DNA of 64,000 nt from the NCBI RefSeq assembly GCF_003590835.1, contig NZ_QYUQ01000002.1, positions 1,116,001 to 1,180,000 of the forward strand. Reading direction: 5' to 3'. The position numbers and the translations under genes are program-made. Under the pieces are notes generated by a model. The model was given only the letters and a program-made list of their open reading frames with translations. It made no database searches and was not told the origin of the DNA. The number at the start of each line of letters is the position of its first letter. Positions within the stretch are counted from its first letter, which is position 1. This stretch comes from Noviherbaspirillum sedimenti (GTDB lineage: Bacteria > Pseudomonadota > Gammaproteobacteria > Burkholderiales > Burkholderiaceae_D). Shown in pieces: positions 50,382-61,371 of the stretch.

Positions 50382-51881
50382 ATGAATGCCCCCGGCTTTG
50401 CCGCGGCTCCCAGGCGCCTGGAGCAGCTGCCTTTCAGCCATTCTTTCGCCGCCCTGCCGCCGGCTTTTTACACGCGGCTGCAACCAAAGCCCCTGCCCGC
50501 GCCCTACCTGGTCTGTGCCAGCCCTGCGGCCGCCGCGCTGATCGGCCTCGATCCCGCCGAATTCGCCACCGAGGAATTCGTCGCCACCTTTGCCGGCAAC
50601 CGCATCCTGTCCGCGTCGCAGCCACTGGCGGCGGTGTATTCCGGCCACCAGTTCGGCGTCTGGGCCGGCCAGCTGGGCGACGGCCGCGCCATCCTGCTGG
50701 GCGAGGTCGCCGCCGATGCGCCGGGTGGCGCGCTGGAAGTGCAGTTGAAAGGCGCAGGACTTACGCCCTATTCGCGCATGGGCGACGGCCGCGCCGTGCT
50801 GCGCTCTTCGATCCGCGAATACCTGTGCTCGGAAGCCATGGCGGCGCTCGGCATCCCGACCTCGCGCGCGCTGTGCGTGGTCGGCTCGGACGAACTGATC
50901 ATGCGCGAGACCCCGGAGACGTCCGCGGTTGCGACTCGCCTGGCCCCCAGTTTCATCCGCTTCGGCTCCTTCGAGCATTGGTACTACCAGGGCAAGACTG
51001 CCGAACTCAAGATCCTGGCGGACCATGTCATCGACCGCTTTTATCCGGAATTGCGCGCGGATGCCAATCCTTACCAGGCGCTGCTGGCCGCAGTCACCCG
51101 CAGCACCGCGCATCTGGTGGCGCAATGGCAGGCGGTCGGTTTCATGCATGGCGTGCTCAACACCGACAACATGTCGATCCTCGGCATCACCATCGACTAT
51201 GGCCCCTTCGGCTTCATGGAAGCCTTCGACGCCGGCCACATCTGCAACCACAGCGACAGCCAGGGCCGCTACGCCTATGCCAGCCAGCCCAACATCGGCC
51301 ACTGGAACTGCTACGCGCTGGGCCAGGCCCTGCTGCCGCTGATCGGCGAAGTCGATGACGTGCACGCGGCGCTGGCCGGCTATGCCACCGCCTACCAGGA
51401 AAAAATCGACGAATTACTGCATGCCAAGCTTGGCTTGCAAGCCAGCATGGAAGACGATGTCGGGCTGTTCGAGGCAATGTTCAAGCTCATGCAGGATAAT
51501 CACGTCGATTTCACGCTGTTTTTCCGCCGGCTGGGGGAGTTGCAGCGTGAAAATCCGGGCGCGGATGCGCCGCTGCGCGACCTCTTTATCGATCGCGCCG
51601 GCTTCGATGCCTGGGCCGGCCAATATCGGCTAAGATTAGGCCGCGAAAACCGCAGCGATGCGGCACGCCGCGCCGCCATGCATGCAGTCAACCCGAAATA
51701 CATCCTGCGCAATTACCTGGCGCAAATCGCCATCGACAAGGCGCAGGACAAGGATTTTTCGGAAATTGCCCGTCTGCAAAAAGTACTGGAACGTCCCTTC
51801 GACGACCAGCCCGAATTCGAAACCTATGCCGCGCTGCCGCCCGACTGGGCCAGCCAGCTGGAAGTGAGTTGTTCATCATGA
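50382..51881 (+). CDS. selO: Protein adenylyltransferase SelO
   Basis: A 499-residue pseudokinase-fold enzyme that transfers AMP from ATP to target proteins, linked to redox stress. Motifs typical of the family include [40 protein letters not shown] and [20 protein letters not shown]. The C-terminus ends SCSS, where Cys occupies the position of selenocysteine in eukaryotic SelO. It overlaps msrB by ATGA, coupling it to methionine sulfoxide repair. Confidence 0.92.
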   Translation: MNAPGFAAAPRRLEQLPFSHSFAALPPAFYTRLQPKPLPAPYLVCASPAAAALIGLDPAEFATEEFVATFAGNRILSASQPLAAVYSGHQFGVWAGQLGDGRAILLGEVAADAPGGALEVQLKGAGLTPYSRMGDGRAVLRSSIREYLCSEAMAALGIPTSRALCVVGSDELIMRETPETSAVATRLAPSFIRFGSFEHWYYQGKTAELKILADHVIDRFYPELRADANPYQALLAAVTRSTAHLVAQWQAVGFMHGVLNTDNMSILGITIDYGPFGFMEAFDAGHICNHSDSQGRYAYASQPNIGHWNCYALGQALLPLIGEVDDVHAALAGYATAYQEKIDELLHAKLGLQASMEDDVGLFEAMFKLMQDNHVDFTLFFRRLGELQRENPGADAPLRDLFIDRAGFDAWAGQYRLRLGRENRSDAARRAAMHAVNPKYILRNYLAQIAIDKAQDKDFSEIARLQKVLERPFDDQPEFETYAALPPDWASQLEVSCSS

Positions 51882-52303
51882 CAGAAAAAGTACAGAAAAC
51901 CGATGCCGAATGGCGCGCCACGCTCGACCCGCTCGAGTATGAAGTCACGCGCCACGCCGCCACCGAGCGCGCCTTCACCGGCCGCTACTGGGACCACCAT
52001 GAACATGGCATCTATACCTGCGTGTGCTGCGGCACGCCGCTGTTCGAATCCGACGCCAAGTTCGATTCCGGCTGTGGCTGGCCCAGCTATTTCCGGCCGC
52101 TCGACCCCGCCAAGGTCGAGGAACGGGTCGACCGTTCGCACGGCATGATGCGCACCGAAATCGTCTGCAAGGTCTGCGACGCTCATCTCGGCCATGTCTT
52201 TCCCGATGGCCCGCCGCCGACCGGCCTGCGTTACTGCATCAACTCCGCCTCGCTGCGCTTTACGGCCCAGGCCGAGGCGCCACCTGCAACCAGCCAAGAA
52301 TAA
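51878..52303 (+). CDS. msrB: Peptide-methionine (R)-S-oxide reductase MsrB
   Basis: A 141-residue repair enzyme reducing methionine-R-sulfoxide. Two zinc CxxC pairs (CVCCG and CKVCD) and the catalytic [11 protein letters not shown] are present. ATG 51878 overlaps the selO stop; an in-frame TTG slightly upstream is less likely. Co-translated with selO in an oxidative-stress operon. Confidence 0.93.
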   Translation: MTEKVQKTDAEWRATLDPLEYEVTRHAATERAFTGRYWDHHEHGIYTCVCCGTPLFESDAKFDSGCGWPSYFRPLDPAKVEERVDRSHGMMRTEIVCKVCDAHLGHVFPDGPPPTGLRYCINSASLRFTAQAEAPPATSQE

Positions 52304-52305
52304 CC

Positions 52306-52935
52306 ATGAAGAAATTCCTGTTCGACCTGTTCCCCGTCATCCTTTTTTTCGGCATTTTCAAGTGGGGGCAAGGCAATCCGGCTGACGCCCAGGCCTTGCT
52401 TGGAAATTACCTGTCCGGCTTCATGGCCGGCGGCGCGGTGCAGGAAAGCCATGCGCCCATCCTGCTGGCCACCGCGGTGGCAATGCTCGCCAGTTTCGGG
52501 CAAATCGGCTACATGCTATTACGCCGCAAGAAGGTCGATGCCATGCTCTGGATCTCGCTGGTGATCATCACCGTGTTTGGCGGCGCCACGATTTACTTCA
52601 ACAACCCGACCTTCATCAAGTGGAAACCGACCATTCTCTACTGGTGCTTTGGCGCCGGTCTGCTGGGCGCGCAATTCCTGTTCCGTAAAAACCTGATCAA
52701 GACCATGCTGGGCGCACAGATCAGCCTGCCGGAACCGGTGTGGTTCAAACTGAATCTGTCGTGGGCGACTTTCTTTGTCGTGATGGGCATCGTCAACCTG
52801 TGCGTCGCCTTCGCCTTTGGCTTGTCCGAAGCCGCCTGGGTCAATTTCAAGCTGTTCGGCTTTACCGCATTGATGATCATCTTTGCGGTAGGTCAAAGTC
52901 TGTTTCTGTCGAAATACATCAAGGAAACGCCATGA
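52306..52935 (+). CDS. yciB: Septation/inner-membrane-spanning protein YciB (IspZ)
   Basis: A 209-residue integral membrane protein with five or more transmembrane segments, opening [20 protein letters not shown] and including [19 protein letters not shown]. YciB influences envelope synthesis and septation. It begins two bases after msrB and overlaps bolA by ATGA. Confidence 0.9.
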   Translation: MKKFLFDLFPVILFFGIFKWGQGNPADAQALLGNYLSGFMAGGAVQESHAPILLATAVAMLASFGQIGYMLLRRKKVDAMLWISLVIITVFGGATIYFNNPTFIKWKPTILYWCFGAGLLGAQFLFRKNLIKTMLGAQISLPEPVWFKLNLSWATFFVVMGIVNLCVAFAFGLSEAAWVNFKLFGFTALMIIFAVGQSLFLSKYIKETP

Positions 52936-53222
52936 GCCCGCGTGAACAGCGCATGCTGGCGCTCCTGCATGAGACTTTTACGCCGCTCGAATGCCAGCTG
53001 GACGATGATTCCGCTCGCCATGCAGGCCATGCCGGCGCCGCGTCCGGCGCCGGCCACTATCGATTGCGCCTGGTGTCGGCCCGTTTCGAAGGGCAAAACC
53101 GCATCAGTCGGCATCGGCTGGTGTATGATTGCCTTCGTGATTTGATGCATGTCGATATACACGCGCTCAACATCATCGCTGTGGCGCCGTCAGAACTTCA
53201 AGAACAGCCGCCAAGTGTATAA
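52932..53222 (+). CDS. bolA: BolA family protein
   Basis: A 96-residue BolA/IbaG-type protein with the conserved [20 protein letters not shown] segment and C-terminal helix. BolA proteins bind monothiol glutaredoxins and act in Fe-S trafficking and morphology. A middle insertion [13 protein letters not shown] lies in the variable loop. ATG 52932 overlaps the yciB stop; the frame extension to 52740 is inside yciB. A perfect TATAAT spans its stop codon and may start the next gene. Confidence 0.88.
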   Translation: MSPREQRMLALLHETFTPLECQLDDDSARHAGHAGAASGAGHYRLRLVSARFEGQNRISRHRLVYDCLRDLMHVDIHALNIIAVAPSELQEQPPSV

Positions 53223-53223
53223 T
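53195..53223 (+). promoter_or_regulatory. Candidate promoter for the parvulin gene
   Basis: A perfect -10 box TATAAT (53218-53223) overlaps the bolA stop codon and would start transcription about 30 bp before ATG 53262. The -35 match (ACTTCA at 53195-53200, 17-bp spacer) is poor, so the call rests mainly on the -10 and position. Confidence 0.35.
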
Positions 53224-53261
53224 TATTGACCGTTTTTTAACTCCCCTGTTAGGAAAGAAGA

Positions 53262-54038
53262 ATGACATTCAAACCCGCCCGCTTGCTGGTCGCACTCCTT
53301 GCAGCCGCTGCGCTGCCCGTGATGGCGCAGAACATTGCCGTCGTCAACGGCAAGGCGATTCCATCGTCGCGCGTCGAGACCATGGCCAAGCAAATGGCCT
53401 CGCAGGGCCAGAAGGACACGCCGGAACTGCGCGCAATGATCAAGGAAGAATTGATCAACCGTGAAATCCTGATGCAGGAAGCCGACAAGCAAGGCCTCTC
53501 CAACAGCACTGACGTCAAGAACCAGCTCGACATCGCCCGCCAGGCCATCGTCATTCGCGCCCTGATCGGCGACTTCCTCAAGAAGAACCCGGTGTCCGAC
53601 GCCGAGATCAAGGCTGAATACGACAAGTTCAAGGCGCAGGCCGGCGACAAGGAATACCTGGCCCGCCACATCCTGGTGGAAAAGGAAGAAGATGCCAAGA
53701 GCATCATCGCCAAGCTGAAAGGCGGCGCCAAGTTCGAAGAGCTGGCCAAGCAATCCAAGGATCCGGGTTCGGCAGCCAACGGCGGCAGCCTCGACTGGGC
53801 TTCGCCTTCGGCCTTCGTCAAGCCTTTCTCCGACGCCATGGTTGCACTGTCCAAGGGTGGCCTGACCGATACTCCGGTCAAGACCCAGTTCGGCTATCAC
53901 GTGATCAAGCTGGAAGACGTGCGCGCCGCCAAGGTGCCTTCGATCGAGGAAGTCAAGCCGCAAATCGCCGAATCGCTGCAGCAAAAGAAACTGCAGGCAT
54001 TCCAGCAAAACCTGCGCACCAAGGCCAGCGTCAAGTAA
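53262..54038 (+). CDS. Periplasmic parvulin-type peptidyl-prolyl isomerase
   Basis: A 258-residue exported PpiC-type isomerase that probably assists folding of periplasmic or outer-membrane proteins. It has a signal peptide ending ALPVMAQ, an N-terminal chaperone helix region beginning NIAVVNGKAIPSSRVETMAK and a parvulin domain (about 128-225) with ARHILVEKEEDA, GGSLDWASPSAFVKPF and TQFGYHVIKLED. Terminated by a strong hairpin. Confidence 0.92.
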   Translation: MTFKPARLLVALLAAAALPVMAQNIAVVNGKAIPSSRVETMAKQMASQGQKDTPELRAMIKEELINREILMQEADKQGLSNSTDVKNQLDIARQAIVIRALIGDFLKKNPVSDAEIKAEYDKFKAQAGDKEYLARHILVEKEEDAKSIIAKLKGGAKFEELAKQSKDPGSAANGGSLDWASPSAFVKPFSDAMVALSKGGLTDTPVKTQFGYHVIKLEDVRAAKVPSIEEVKPQIAESLQQKKLQAFQQNLRTKASVK

Positions 54039-54060
54039 TCGCCAGCCTGCCACGCAATTA

Positions 54061-54089
54061 AAAACGGCGCTCTTCGGAGCGCCGTTTTT
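54061..54089. terminator. Strong bidirectional terminator with TTCG loop
   Basis: Stem AAAACGGCGCTC / GAGCGCCGTTTT with a stable TTCG tetraloop, A-rich on one side and T-rich on the other, between the convergent parvulin and purL genes. Works in both directions. Confidence 0.88.
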
Positions 54090-54128
54090 GTTGGCGGGTC
54101 GCGACCCGCCTGGCCGCTTATTCCACCC

Positions 54129-57100
54129 TTATCCCACCCACTTGCGGGCGTTGCGGAACATGCGCATCCACGGCGCATCGTCGCCCCAGTTCTCCGGGTG
54201 CCAGGAATTCACCGCGCTGCGGAATGCCCGTTCAGCATGCGGCATCATGACCGAGAAACGGCCGTCTGGCGTCGTCACCGCGGTGATGCCGTTGGGCGAG
54301 CCGTTCGGGTTGTATGGATAAGTTTCCGTCAGCTGGCCGCGGTTATCCACGTAGCGCAAGCCGACGATGGCACGATCGATGTCGCCGGTCTGCGAGAAAT
54401 CCGCAAAACCTTCGCCATGCGACACGACGATCGACGTTTGCGTGCCTGCCATGCCGGCGAAGAAGATCGACGGCGAATCCACCACTTCGACCATGGCAAA
54501 ACGCGCCTCGAACTGTTCCGACTTGTTGCGGGTGAACTTCGGCCAGTCTTGCGCGCCCGGGATGATCGCTTTCAAATTGCTCATCATCTGGCAGCCGTTG
54601 CAGATACCCAGGCCGAAAGTATCGGCCCGCTGAAAGAACACCGCAAACTGCTCGGCCAGCTTCGCATTGAACAGGATGGTCTTGGCCCAGCCTTCGCCGG
54701 CACCCAGCACGTCGCCGTAAGAGAAGCCGCCGACGGCGATCAGGCCCTTGAAGTCAGCCAGCCTGGCGCGTCCGGCGATCAGGTCGCTCATGTGCACATC
54801 GACCGCGGTAAAACCCGCCTTGTGCATGACATAAGCGGTTTCGACCTGCGAATTGACGCCCTGCTCGCGCAGGATCGCCACCTTCGGCCGCACGCCGCTG
54901 GCGATGAATGGCGCGGCGATGTCCTGCTGCGCATCGAAGCTGATTTTCGGCGACATGCCCGGGTCTTGCGTATCGAGGATGCGCTCGTATTCCGCATCGG
55001 CGCATGCCGGGTTGTCGCGCAGGCGGGCGATGCGCCAGGATGTCTCGCTCCAGGCGCGCTGCAGTTCGCTGCGCGCCTGGCTGTAGATGGTTTTGGCGTC
55101 GCGCATGATTTCGATGACGTCGCTGCCATTGGGCTTGCCGATGATGTGGCTGCAGGCACCCAGATTGAACGCGCGCAGTACGTCCATCACTTCGGACTTC
55201 TGCTCGGCGCGGACCTGGATCACCGCGCCCAGCTCTTCATTGAACAGCGCGCGCAGGGTCAGTTCGTTGCGGCGCTCGCCGACCTGGGTGGTCCAGTTCT
55301 TGGCTTCGCCGCTGTCGGCGCCATGACCATTGTCCATGGCGAGGATATCGATGTTCAGCGACAGGCCGCTGCGGCCGGCGAAGGCCATTTCGCACAAAGT
55401 GGCGAACAGGCCGCCGTCGGAGCGGTCGTGGTAGGCCAGCAGCTTGCCTTCGCGATTCAGTTGCTGGATGGCGTTAAAGAAGGCCTTGAGGTCTTCGGCA
55501 CTATCGACGTCCGGCGCATCGCAACCGATCTGCTGCATCACCTGGGCGAAGCAGGATGCGCCCAGGCGCCCCTTGCCGCGGCCGAGGTCGATGGCGATCA
55601 GCACCGTGTCCCCTAGATCCTTGCGGATTTGCGGCGTCAGCACACGGCGGATATCGACCACCGGCGCAAACGACGAAACGATCAGCGACACCGGCGAAGT
55701 CACCGACTTGGCGCCCTCCTCGTCCTTCCAGGTGGTGCGCATCGACAGCGAATCCTTGCCGACCGGGATGCTGATCCCCAGCGCCGGGCACAGCTCCATG
55801 CCCACCGCCTTGACGGTATCGAACAGCGCGGCATCCTGGCCGGGCTGGCCGCAGGCGGCCATCCAGTTGGCCGACAGCTTGATGTTGGAAATGTCGGCAA
55901 TCGGCGCCGCCGCAATATTGGTGAGCGCTTCGCCCACTGCCATGCGGCCGGAGGCAGCGGCGTTGATCACCGCCAGCGGCGTGCGCTCGCCCATCGCCAT
56001 GGCTTCGCCGAGATAGCCTTCGAAGCCCATCGCGGTGACCGCGCAATCAGCCACCGGCACCTGCCAGGGCCCGACCATCTGGTCGCGCGCCGTCATGGCG
56101 CCGACAGTGCGGTCACCGATGGTGATCAGGAAGGATTTGTCGGCCACGGTGGGCAGGCGCAAGACACGCAGCGAGGCTTCCAGCAAATCGATGCCGGTCA
56201 GATCCAGCGGCGGCATCTGGCGCGCCACATGCGTGACATCGCGGTGCATCTTGGGCGGCTTGCCGAGCAGGACATCCATCGGCATGTCGACAGGATTGTT
56301 GCCCTGTTCAGGATCCACCACCTTCAGCTGGCGTTCCTCGGTGGCGGTGCCGACCACCGCAAAGGGTGCGCGCTCGCGCTGGCACAGGTAGTCGAACAGC
56401 GGCAGCGATTCCGGCGCGATCGCCATCACATAGCGCTCCTGCGACTCGTTGCTCCAGATTTCCTTGGGCGCCATGCCGCTTTCTTCCAGGTGCACCTTGC
56501 GCAAGTCGAAAATCGCGCCGCGTTTGGCGTCGTTGGTGATTTCCGGGAATGCGTTGGACAGGCCGCCGGCGCCGACGTCGTGGATCGACAGGATCGGGTT
56601 GTCATCGCCCAGCGCCCAGCAGGCATTGATGACTTCCTGCGCGCGCCGTTCCATTTCCGGGTTGCCGCGCTGGACCGAATCGAAATCCAGGTCGGCGGTA
56701 TTGGTGCCGGTGGCCATCGAGGAAGCGGCGCTGCCGCCCATGCCGATGCGCATGCCGGGACCGCCCAGCTGGATCAGCAGGCTGCCAACCGGCAGTTCGT
56801 TCTTTTTGGTGTGTTTTGCCGAGATATTGCCCATGCCGCCGGCGATCATGATCGGCTTGTGGTAACCGGCCACCTGGCCGCCGACATTCTGCTCGTAGGA
56901 GCGGAAATAGCCGCCCAGGTTGGGCCGGCCGAATTCATTGTTGAAGGCGGCGCCGCCCAGCGGCCCGTCGATCATGATCTGCAAAGCCGAAGCAATGCGC
57001 TCCGGCTTGCCGTAGATGGTGGCGGCGCCAGGTTCGCGCTGCGCCAGCGGCAGCGTGACGTCGCCGGCATTTTCCCAAGGCTGCACTGCATGGGTGAGCA

Positions 57101-58139
57101 TCAGGTTGGAAACGGTAAAACCGGTCAGGCCGGCCTTGGGCTTGGCGCCGCGTCCGGTCGCGCCCTCGTCGCGGATTTCGCCGCCGGCGCCGGTGGAGGC
57201 GCCCGGAAAAGGCGAGATTGCAGTCGGATGGTTGTGCGTCTCGACCTTCATCAGGATATGCGTCAGCTCTTCCGTGGCGGCGTACACATTGCCGTCGGCG
57301 GCGCCGCGCGGATAGAAGCGCGAAATGGACGCGCCCTCGATGACCGAGGAATTGTCGCTGTAGGCCACCACCGTGCCTTGCGGATGCAACTGGTGGGTGT
57401 TGCGGATCATGGCAAACAGCGACTTGTCCTGCTTCACGCCATCGATGGTCCAGTCGGCATTGAAGATCTTGTGACGGCAGTGTTCGCTGTTGGCCTGAGC
57501 GAACATCATCAGCTCGACATCGGTCGGATTGCGTTCGGCCTGCGTGAAGGCATCCACCAGGTAATCGATCTCGTCGTCCGACATGGCCAGGCCGAGTTCA
57601 GTGTTGGCTTGCTGCAGCGCCGCCTTGCCGCCGCCCAGCACATCGACGAAGGCCAGCGGCTTGGCTTCCAGCTCACGGAACAGGCCGGCGGCATCTTCGG
57701 GCTTGCGCAGCACATTCTCGGTCATGCGGTCGTGCAGCAGCGCCGCTACCGCATCGGGTTCGGCCAGCTTCTTGGCGCCGCCCAGCAGACCGGATTTGAC
57801 TTGCACGTAATACGCTACGCCGCGCTCGATGCGATGAATCTGCGCCATGCCGCAATTGCGCGCGATGTCGGTGGCCTTGCTGGCCCAGGGCGAAATGGTG
57901 CCGAAGCGCGGAATGACCACGAAACGCTCGCCATCATCCTTGCCGTCGAACACATCGCCGTACGTCAGCAAGGCTTGCAGGCGGCCGCTCTCGTCCGGCG
58001 ACGGCGGCGTGGCGGCATCGATGAAATGCAGGTAGCGGCCACTGATGCCGACGATAGCCGGATCAAGCTCTTGCAGTTTGGATAACAGGCGTTGGCTACG
58101 GAAGGCAGACAGGGCATTGGAGCCCGGCAGAATCAGCAT
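54129..58139 (-). CDS. purL: Phosphoribosylformylglycinamidine synthase (FGAM synthase)
   Basis: A 1336-residue, single-chain PurL that converts FGAR to FGAM with glutamine and ATP in purine biosynthesis. It shows the PurS-like N-terminus, two AIRS-type ATP domains (for example [20 protein letters not shown] near residue 460) and a C-terminal class I glutamine amidotransferase with the nucleophile Cys in [15 protein letters not shown] and HPE near the end. The full length matches the proteobacterial large-type enzyme. Monocistronic, divergent from dadA with a 301-bp gap. Confidence 0.96.
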   Translation of the reverse strand: MLILPGSNALSAFRSQRLLSKLQELDPAIVGISGRYLHFIDAATPPSPDESGRLQALLTYGDVFDGKDDGERFVVIPRFGTISPWASKATDIARNCGMAQIHRIERGVAYYVQVKSGLLGGAKKLAEPDAVAALLHDRMTENVLRKPEDAAGLFRELEAKPLAFVDVLGGGKAALQQANTELGLAMSDDEIDYLVDAFTQAERNPTDVELMMFAQANSEHCRHKIFNADWTIDGVKQDKSLFAMIRNTHQLHPQGTVVAYSDNSSVIEGASISRFYPRGAADGNVYAATEELTHILMKVETHNHPTAISPFPGASTGAGGEIRDEGATGRGAKPKAGLTGFTVSNLMLTHAVQPWENAGDVTLPLAQREPGAATIYGKPERIASALQIMIDGPLGGAAFNNEFGRPNLGGYFRSYEQNVGGQVAGYHKPIMIAGGMGNISAKHTKKNELPVGSLLIQLGGPGMRIGMGGSAASSMATGTNTADLDFDSVQRGNPEMERRAQEVINACWALGDDNPILSIHDVGAGGLSNAFPEITNDAKRGAIFDLRKVHLEESGMAPKEIWSNESQERYVMAIAPESLPLFDYLCQRERAPFAVVGTATEERQLKVVDPEQGNNPVDMPMDVLLGKPPKMHRDVTHVARQMPPLDLTGIDLLEASLRVLRLPTVADKSFLITIGDRTVGAMTARDQMVGPWQVPVADCAVTAMGFEGYLGEAMAMGERTPLAVINAAASGRMAVGEALTNIAAAPIADISNIKLSANWMAACGQPGQDAALFDTVKAVGMELCPALGISIPVGKDSLSMRTTWKDEEGAKSVTSPVSLIVSSFAPVVDIRRVLTPQIRKDLGDTVLIAIDLGRGKGRLGASCFAQVMQQIGCDAPDVDSAEDLKAFFNAIQQLNREGKLLAYHDRSDGGLFATLCEMAFAGRSGLSLNIDILAMDNGHGADSGEAKNWTTQVGERRNELTLRALFNEELGAVIQVRAEQKSEVMDVLRAFNLGACSHIIGKPNGSDVIEIMRDAKTIYSQARSELQRAWSETSWRIARLRDNPACADAEYERILDTQDPGMSPKISFDAQQDIAAPFIASGVRPKVAILREQGVNSQVETAYVMHKAGFTAVDVHMSDLIAGRARLADFKGLIAVGGFSYGDVLGAGEGWAKTILFNAKLAEQFAVFFQRADTFGLGICNGCQMMSNLKAIIPGAQDWPKFTRNKSEQFEARFAMVEVVDSPSIFFAGMAGTQTSIVVSHGEGFADFSQTGDIDRAIVGLRYVDNRGQLTETYPYNPNGSPNGITAVTTPDGRFSVMMPHAERAFRSAVNSWHPENWGDDAPWMRMFRNARKWVG

Positions 58140-58440
58140 GGCGAGAGCGAAGTTGAGGCGGATTCCAGCCTGATTGGCCAGATATACCGCAGGTTGAACC
58201 GGAAACCGTGATTATACCTTGATGGCGTCCTGTTCCGCCGCCGCGGCCCCGCTTGCAGGAGCAAATTAGTTTCCTGATGTCAATGAATTTACTGGAAATG
58301 GCAATCCTGGCGATGCCAGCGCCGTGACTGGCGTGGTCGTGCGAATTAAGCGCAGAATCGCCACGAAAGTAAGCCGGTGGCATGCTATATTCGCTGCTCT
58401 TTTCGGGCGGCCCACAGCCGCACGCATCAACAGTCAATTC
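58140..58440. other. purL-dadA divergent intergenic region
   Basis: No gene; an in-frame extension of dadA to 58324 has no family similarity. It contains the promoters for both genes. I saw no clear PurR-type operator. Confidence 0.5.
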
Positions 58441-59706
58441 ATGCCACAACAACAGCAGATCGCAGTAATCGGAGGCGGCGTCGTCGGCGTGTGCACCGCC
58501 TATTTCCTGGCCGAAGCGGGGCACCAGGTCGTCGTCATCGAACGGCTCGGCAATGTCGCCGAAAAGGCCAGCTTCGGCAATGCCGGCGTCGTCGCGCCAG
58601 GCTATGTGACTCCCTGGGCCGCGCCAGGCATGCCAAAAAAACTGCTGTCCTCGCTCTTCAAGCCGGATAGCCCGGTGCTGCTCAAACCCACGCTCGACCG
58701 CGCCTTGTGGCGCTGGGTCAGGATGTGGCTGGCCGAATGCGAGCTGGATCGCTACCGCATCAACAAGGCGCGCATGCAAAGGGTCGCCCTGTACAGCCGG
58801 CACATCCTGCAGCAATTGCGCGATCACCACCAGCTCGACTACGAACAGACCAGGGGCTATTTGCAACTGTTTCGCAGCGAGCGCGACCTCGCGCTGGCGC
58901 AACCGGCACTGGCCATGCTGGCCGAACAAGGGATAGCGCACCAGTTGCTCGATGCCGGGCAGGCGCGCGTAATCGAGCCGGCATTATCTACCAGCACAGC
59001 GCTGGCCGGCGGCTTGCATCTGCCGGACGATGAAGCCGGGAATTGCCCTTTATTTACCAAACAAATGAAAGCCATCGCCCAGGCGATGGGTGTTGAATTC
59101 CATTTCGGCAGCACTGTCTCCGCGCTGGAAGCGCAAGGCGGTCGCATCACCATGCACATCGACGCGCGCGAATTCAGCGCCGACGCCGTGGTGGTGGCTG
59201 CCGGCATCGACAGCGCGCGCCTGCTGGCGCCATTGGGCATCCGCCTGCCGCTGTATCCGGTCAAGGGCTATTCCGCCACCGCCGCGATCCGCAATTTCGA
59301 CGAGGCGCCGCACGCCGCACTGATGGACGAATCCTACAAAGTTGCCATCACCCGCATGGGCAGCCGCGTCAGGATCGCCGGCCTGGCCGAACTGGGCACG
59401 GTCAGCACCGACTTGCACGAGGGCGCAATGCGCACCCTGGCCAAGGTCGGCGAAGACTGGTTTCCGGACGCCGCCAATTACAACAATGCCAGCTTCTGGA
59501 GCGGCATCCGGCCGATGCTGCCGGACGGTCCGCCGGTGCTGGGCGCAACGCCGGTGAGGAACCTGTATGTGAATATCGGCCACGGCTCGGCCGGCTGGGC
59601 CATGGCCGCCGGCTGCGGCATGGTGCTGGCCGATATCGTTTCCGGGCGCACCCCGGACATCGACATGGAAGGACTGACACTGGCGCGTTACGCCCGCATG
59701 CCATAA
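58441..59706 (+). CDS. dadA: D-amino acid dehydrogenase small subunit
   Basis: A 421-residue FAD flavoprotein that oxidatively deaminates D-amino acids, passing electrons to the respiratory chain. It has the N-terminal dinucleotide motif GGGVVGVCTAYFLAEAGH and the family stretch ASFGNAGVVAPGYVTPWAAP; the C-terminal FAD segment is YVNIGHGSAGWAMAAGCG. ATG 58441 is chosen over the upstream GTG 58324 because it begins the conserved N-terminus. Followed 37 bp later by nnr. Confidence 0.9.
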   Translation: MPQQQQIAVIGGGVVGVCTAYFLAEAGHQVVVIERLGNVAEKASFGNAGVVAPGYVTPWAAPGMPKKLLSSLFKPDSPVLLKPTLDRALWRWVRMWLAECELDRYRINKARMQRVALYSRHILQQLRDHHQLDYEQTRGYLQLFRSERDLALAQPALAMLAEQGIAHQLLDAGQARVIEPALSTSTALAGGLHLPDDEAGNCPLFTKQMKAIAQAMGVEFHFGSTVSALEAQGGRITMHIDAREFSADAVVVAAGIDSARLLAPLGIRLPLYPVKGYSATAAIRNFDEAPHAALMDESYKVAITRMGSRVRIAGLAELGTVSTDLHEGAMRTLAKVGEDWFPDAANYNNASFWSGIRPMLPDGPPVLGATPVRNLYVNIGHGSAGWAMAAGCGMVLADIVSGRTPDIDMEGLTLARYARMP

Positions 59707-59743
59707 TAGCCAGACCAATCCCCCTCATTCCTTTGCGGGCGCC

Positions 59744-61330
59744 ATGAACGAGCTCTACACCGTCGCGGAAATCCGCCAGATCGAACAGGCCGCGCTGGCA
59801 GGGCTGCCGGCCGGCACTTTGATGCAGCGCGCCGGGGCGGCGGCCATGCAAATGGCGCTGGCAATGCTCGACAATGCCAGCATTGCCAGCGCCCCCCGCG
59901 TGCTGGTACTGGCCGGTCCCGGCAACAATGGCGGCGATGCGCTCGACGTCGCCGCCCGGCTGGCGCAAGCCGGCATCGAAGTCACTGTCGCACTGTACGC
60001 CGTCGCCGAGCGCCAGCCACAGGATGCACGCGCTGCGCTCGGCCGCGCACAGGCCGGCGCCGCGACTTTACTGGCACCAGGCGATCCCGGCGACAGCGCC
60101 GCGCCATCCGCCGCTGGCTCAATTTACCAGCGGCACTGGGACCTGGTGATTGACGGCCTGTTCGGCATCGGCCTCGCACGCCCCCTGGCCGGCGCCATGC
60201 GTGCCATGGTCGAATTCATCAATACCCTTCCCTGCCAGGTCCTGGCGCTCGACATCCCCAGCGGCCTGGATGCGGATACCGGCGACATCGTCGGTCCCGG
60301 CGGCATTGCCGTGCGCGCGCACCGCACCATTACCTTCATCGCCGACAAGCCGGGCCTGCATACCTGCCATGGCCGCGACCATGCAGGCCAGGTCAGCATC
60401 GCAACGCTCGATATCGATCCGGCGCTGTTGCCGCCAGCACAGGCCTTCCTGAACGGACCGATCCTGTTTGCCGATGCGCTGCGCCCGCGCCCACAAAATT
60501 CGCACAAGGGCAGCTTCGGCGATGTCGCCGTGCTGGGCGGCGCCCATGGCATGCAGGGCGCGCCGATCCTGGCCGCACGCGCCGCCCTGCACTGCGGCGC
60601 CGGCCGCGTGTTTGCCTGCTTCGTCGACGAGGCGCCGGGATATGACCCCGCGCAGCCGGAGCTGATGTGCCGGCACGCCGGCGACTTCGATTTTTCGAAA
60701 ACCACCGTGGTGGCCGGGCCCGGCAGCGGCGGCGCATCACGCGCCAACGAATTGCTGGCGCGCGTGCTGGATCTGCCCGTGCCACTGGTGCTGGATGCGG
60801 ACGCACTCAACCTGGTCGCCGCCGACCGCGCCTTGCAGCAACGGTTGGCAGCGCGCACGGGCGCCACCATCCTGACGCCGCATCCGCTGGAAGCGGCGCG
60901 CCTGCTGGCGGTATCGGCCGGCGTGATACAGGCCGACAGGCTGGCAGCGGCACGCCAGCTGGCAGCGCGCTTTCAGGCGATCGTGATATTGAAGGGTTCC
61001 GGCAGCGTGATTGCCCGCCCCGATGGCAGCGTGGCGATCAACCCGAGCGGCAATCCGGCGCTGGCCACCGCCGGTACCGGCGACGTCCTCGCCGGCGTGT
61101 GCGGCGCCCTGCTCGCCCAGCATTTGCCGCCCTGGCAGGCGGCGCTGTCGGCGGCATGGCTGCATGGGCATGCCGCCGACAGGCTGGTCGAAGCAGGCGT
61201 CGGTCCGGTCGGACTGAGCGCCAGCGAACTGATTCCCGCCATCCGCACCGCACTGAACGCACTTAACGCACTCTGCACACTCGGCGCACTCGGCGCACTC
61301 GGCGCCCAGATTACCGTCAACGCGCACTAG
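59744..61330 (+). CDS. nnr: Bifunctional NAD(P)H-hydrate epimerase / ADP-dependent NAD(P)H-hydrate dehydratase
   Basis: A 528-residue repair enzyme for damaged NAD(P)H hydrates. The N-terminal YjeF_N epimerase domain (about 1-215) contains GPGNNGGDALDVAARLAQ; the C-terminal ribokinase-like dehydratase (about 235-515) contains SHKGSFGDVAVLGGAHGMQG and the catalytic GTGDVLAGVCGALLAQ near 443. The extreme C-terminus is an odd Leu/Ala/Gly/Asn repeat (LNALNALCTLGALGALGAQ) encoded by 9-bp repeats. Confidence 0.92.
   Translation: MNELYTVAEIRQIEQAALAGLPAGTLMQRAGAAAMQMALAMLDNASIASAPRVLVLAGPGNNGGDALDVAARLAQAGIEVTVALYAVAERQPQDARAALGRAQAGAATLLAPGDPGDSAAPSAAGSIYQRHWDLVIDGLFGIGLARPLAGAMRAMVEFINTLPCQVLALDIPSGLDADTGDIVGPGGIAVRAHRTITFIADKPGLHTCHGRDHAGQVSIATLDIDPALLPPAQAFLNGPILFADALRPRPQNSHKGSFGDVAVLGGAHGMQGAPILAARAALHCGAGRVFACFVDEAPGYDPAQPELMCRHAGDFDFSKTTVVAGPGSGGASRANELLARVLDLPVPLVLDADALNLVAADRALQQRLAARTGATILTPHPLEAARLLAVSAGVIQADRLAAARQLAARFQAIVILKGSGSVIARPDGSVAINPSGNPALATAGTGDVLAGVCGALLAQHLPPWQAALSAAWLHGHAADRLVEAGVGPVGLSASELIPAIRTALNALNALCTLGALGALGAQITVNAH
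61279..61305 (+). repeat. 9-bp tandem repeat, three copies, at the nnr 3' end
   Basis: ACTCGGCGC occurs at 61279-61287, 61288-61296 and 61297-61305, preceded by looser 9-bp periodicity from about 61255. It encodes Leu-Gly-Ala repeats just before the stop. Confidence 0.85.
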
Positions 61331-61371
61331 CGTGCCGCACGCAGACGGTCCGCCATCAGGCCCGCTTTCGG

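Noticed and set aside
54198..58085. Two long plus-strand ORFs (472 and 818 codons)
   Set aside because: Antisense to purL, which is a clear full-length enzyme.
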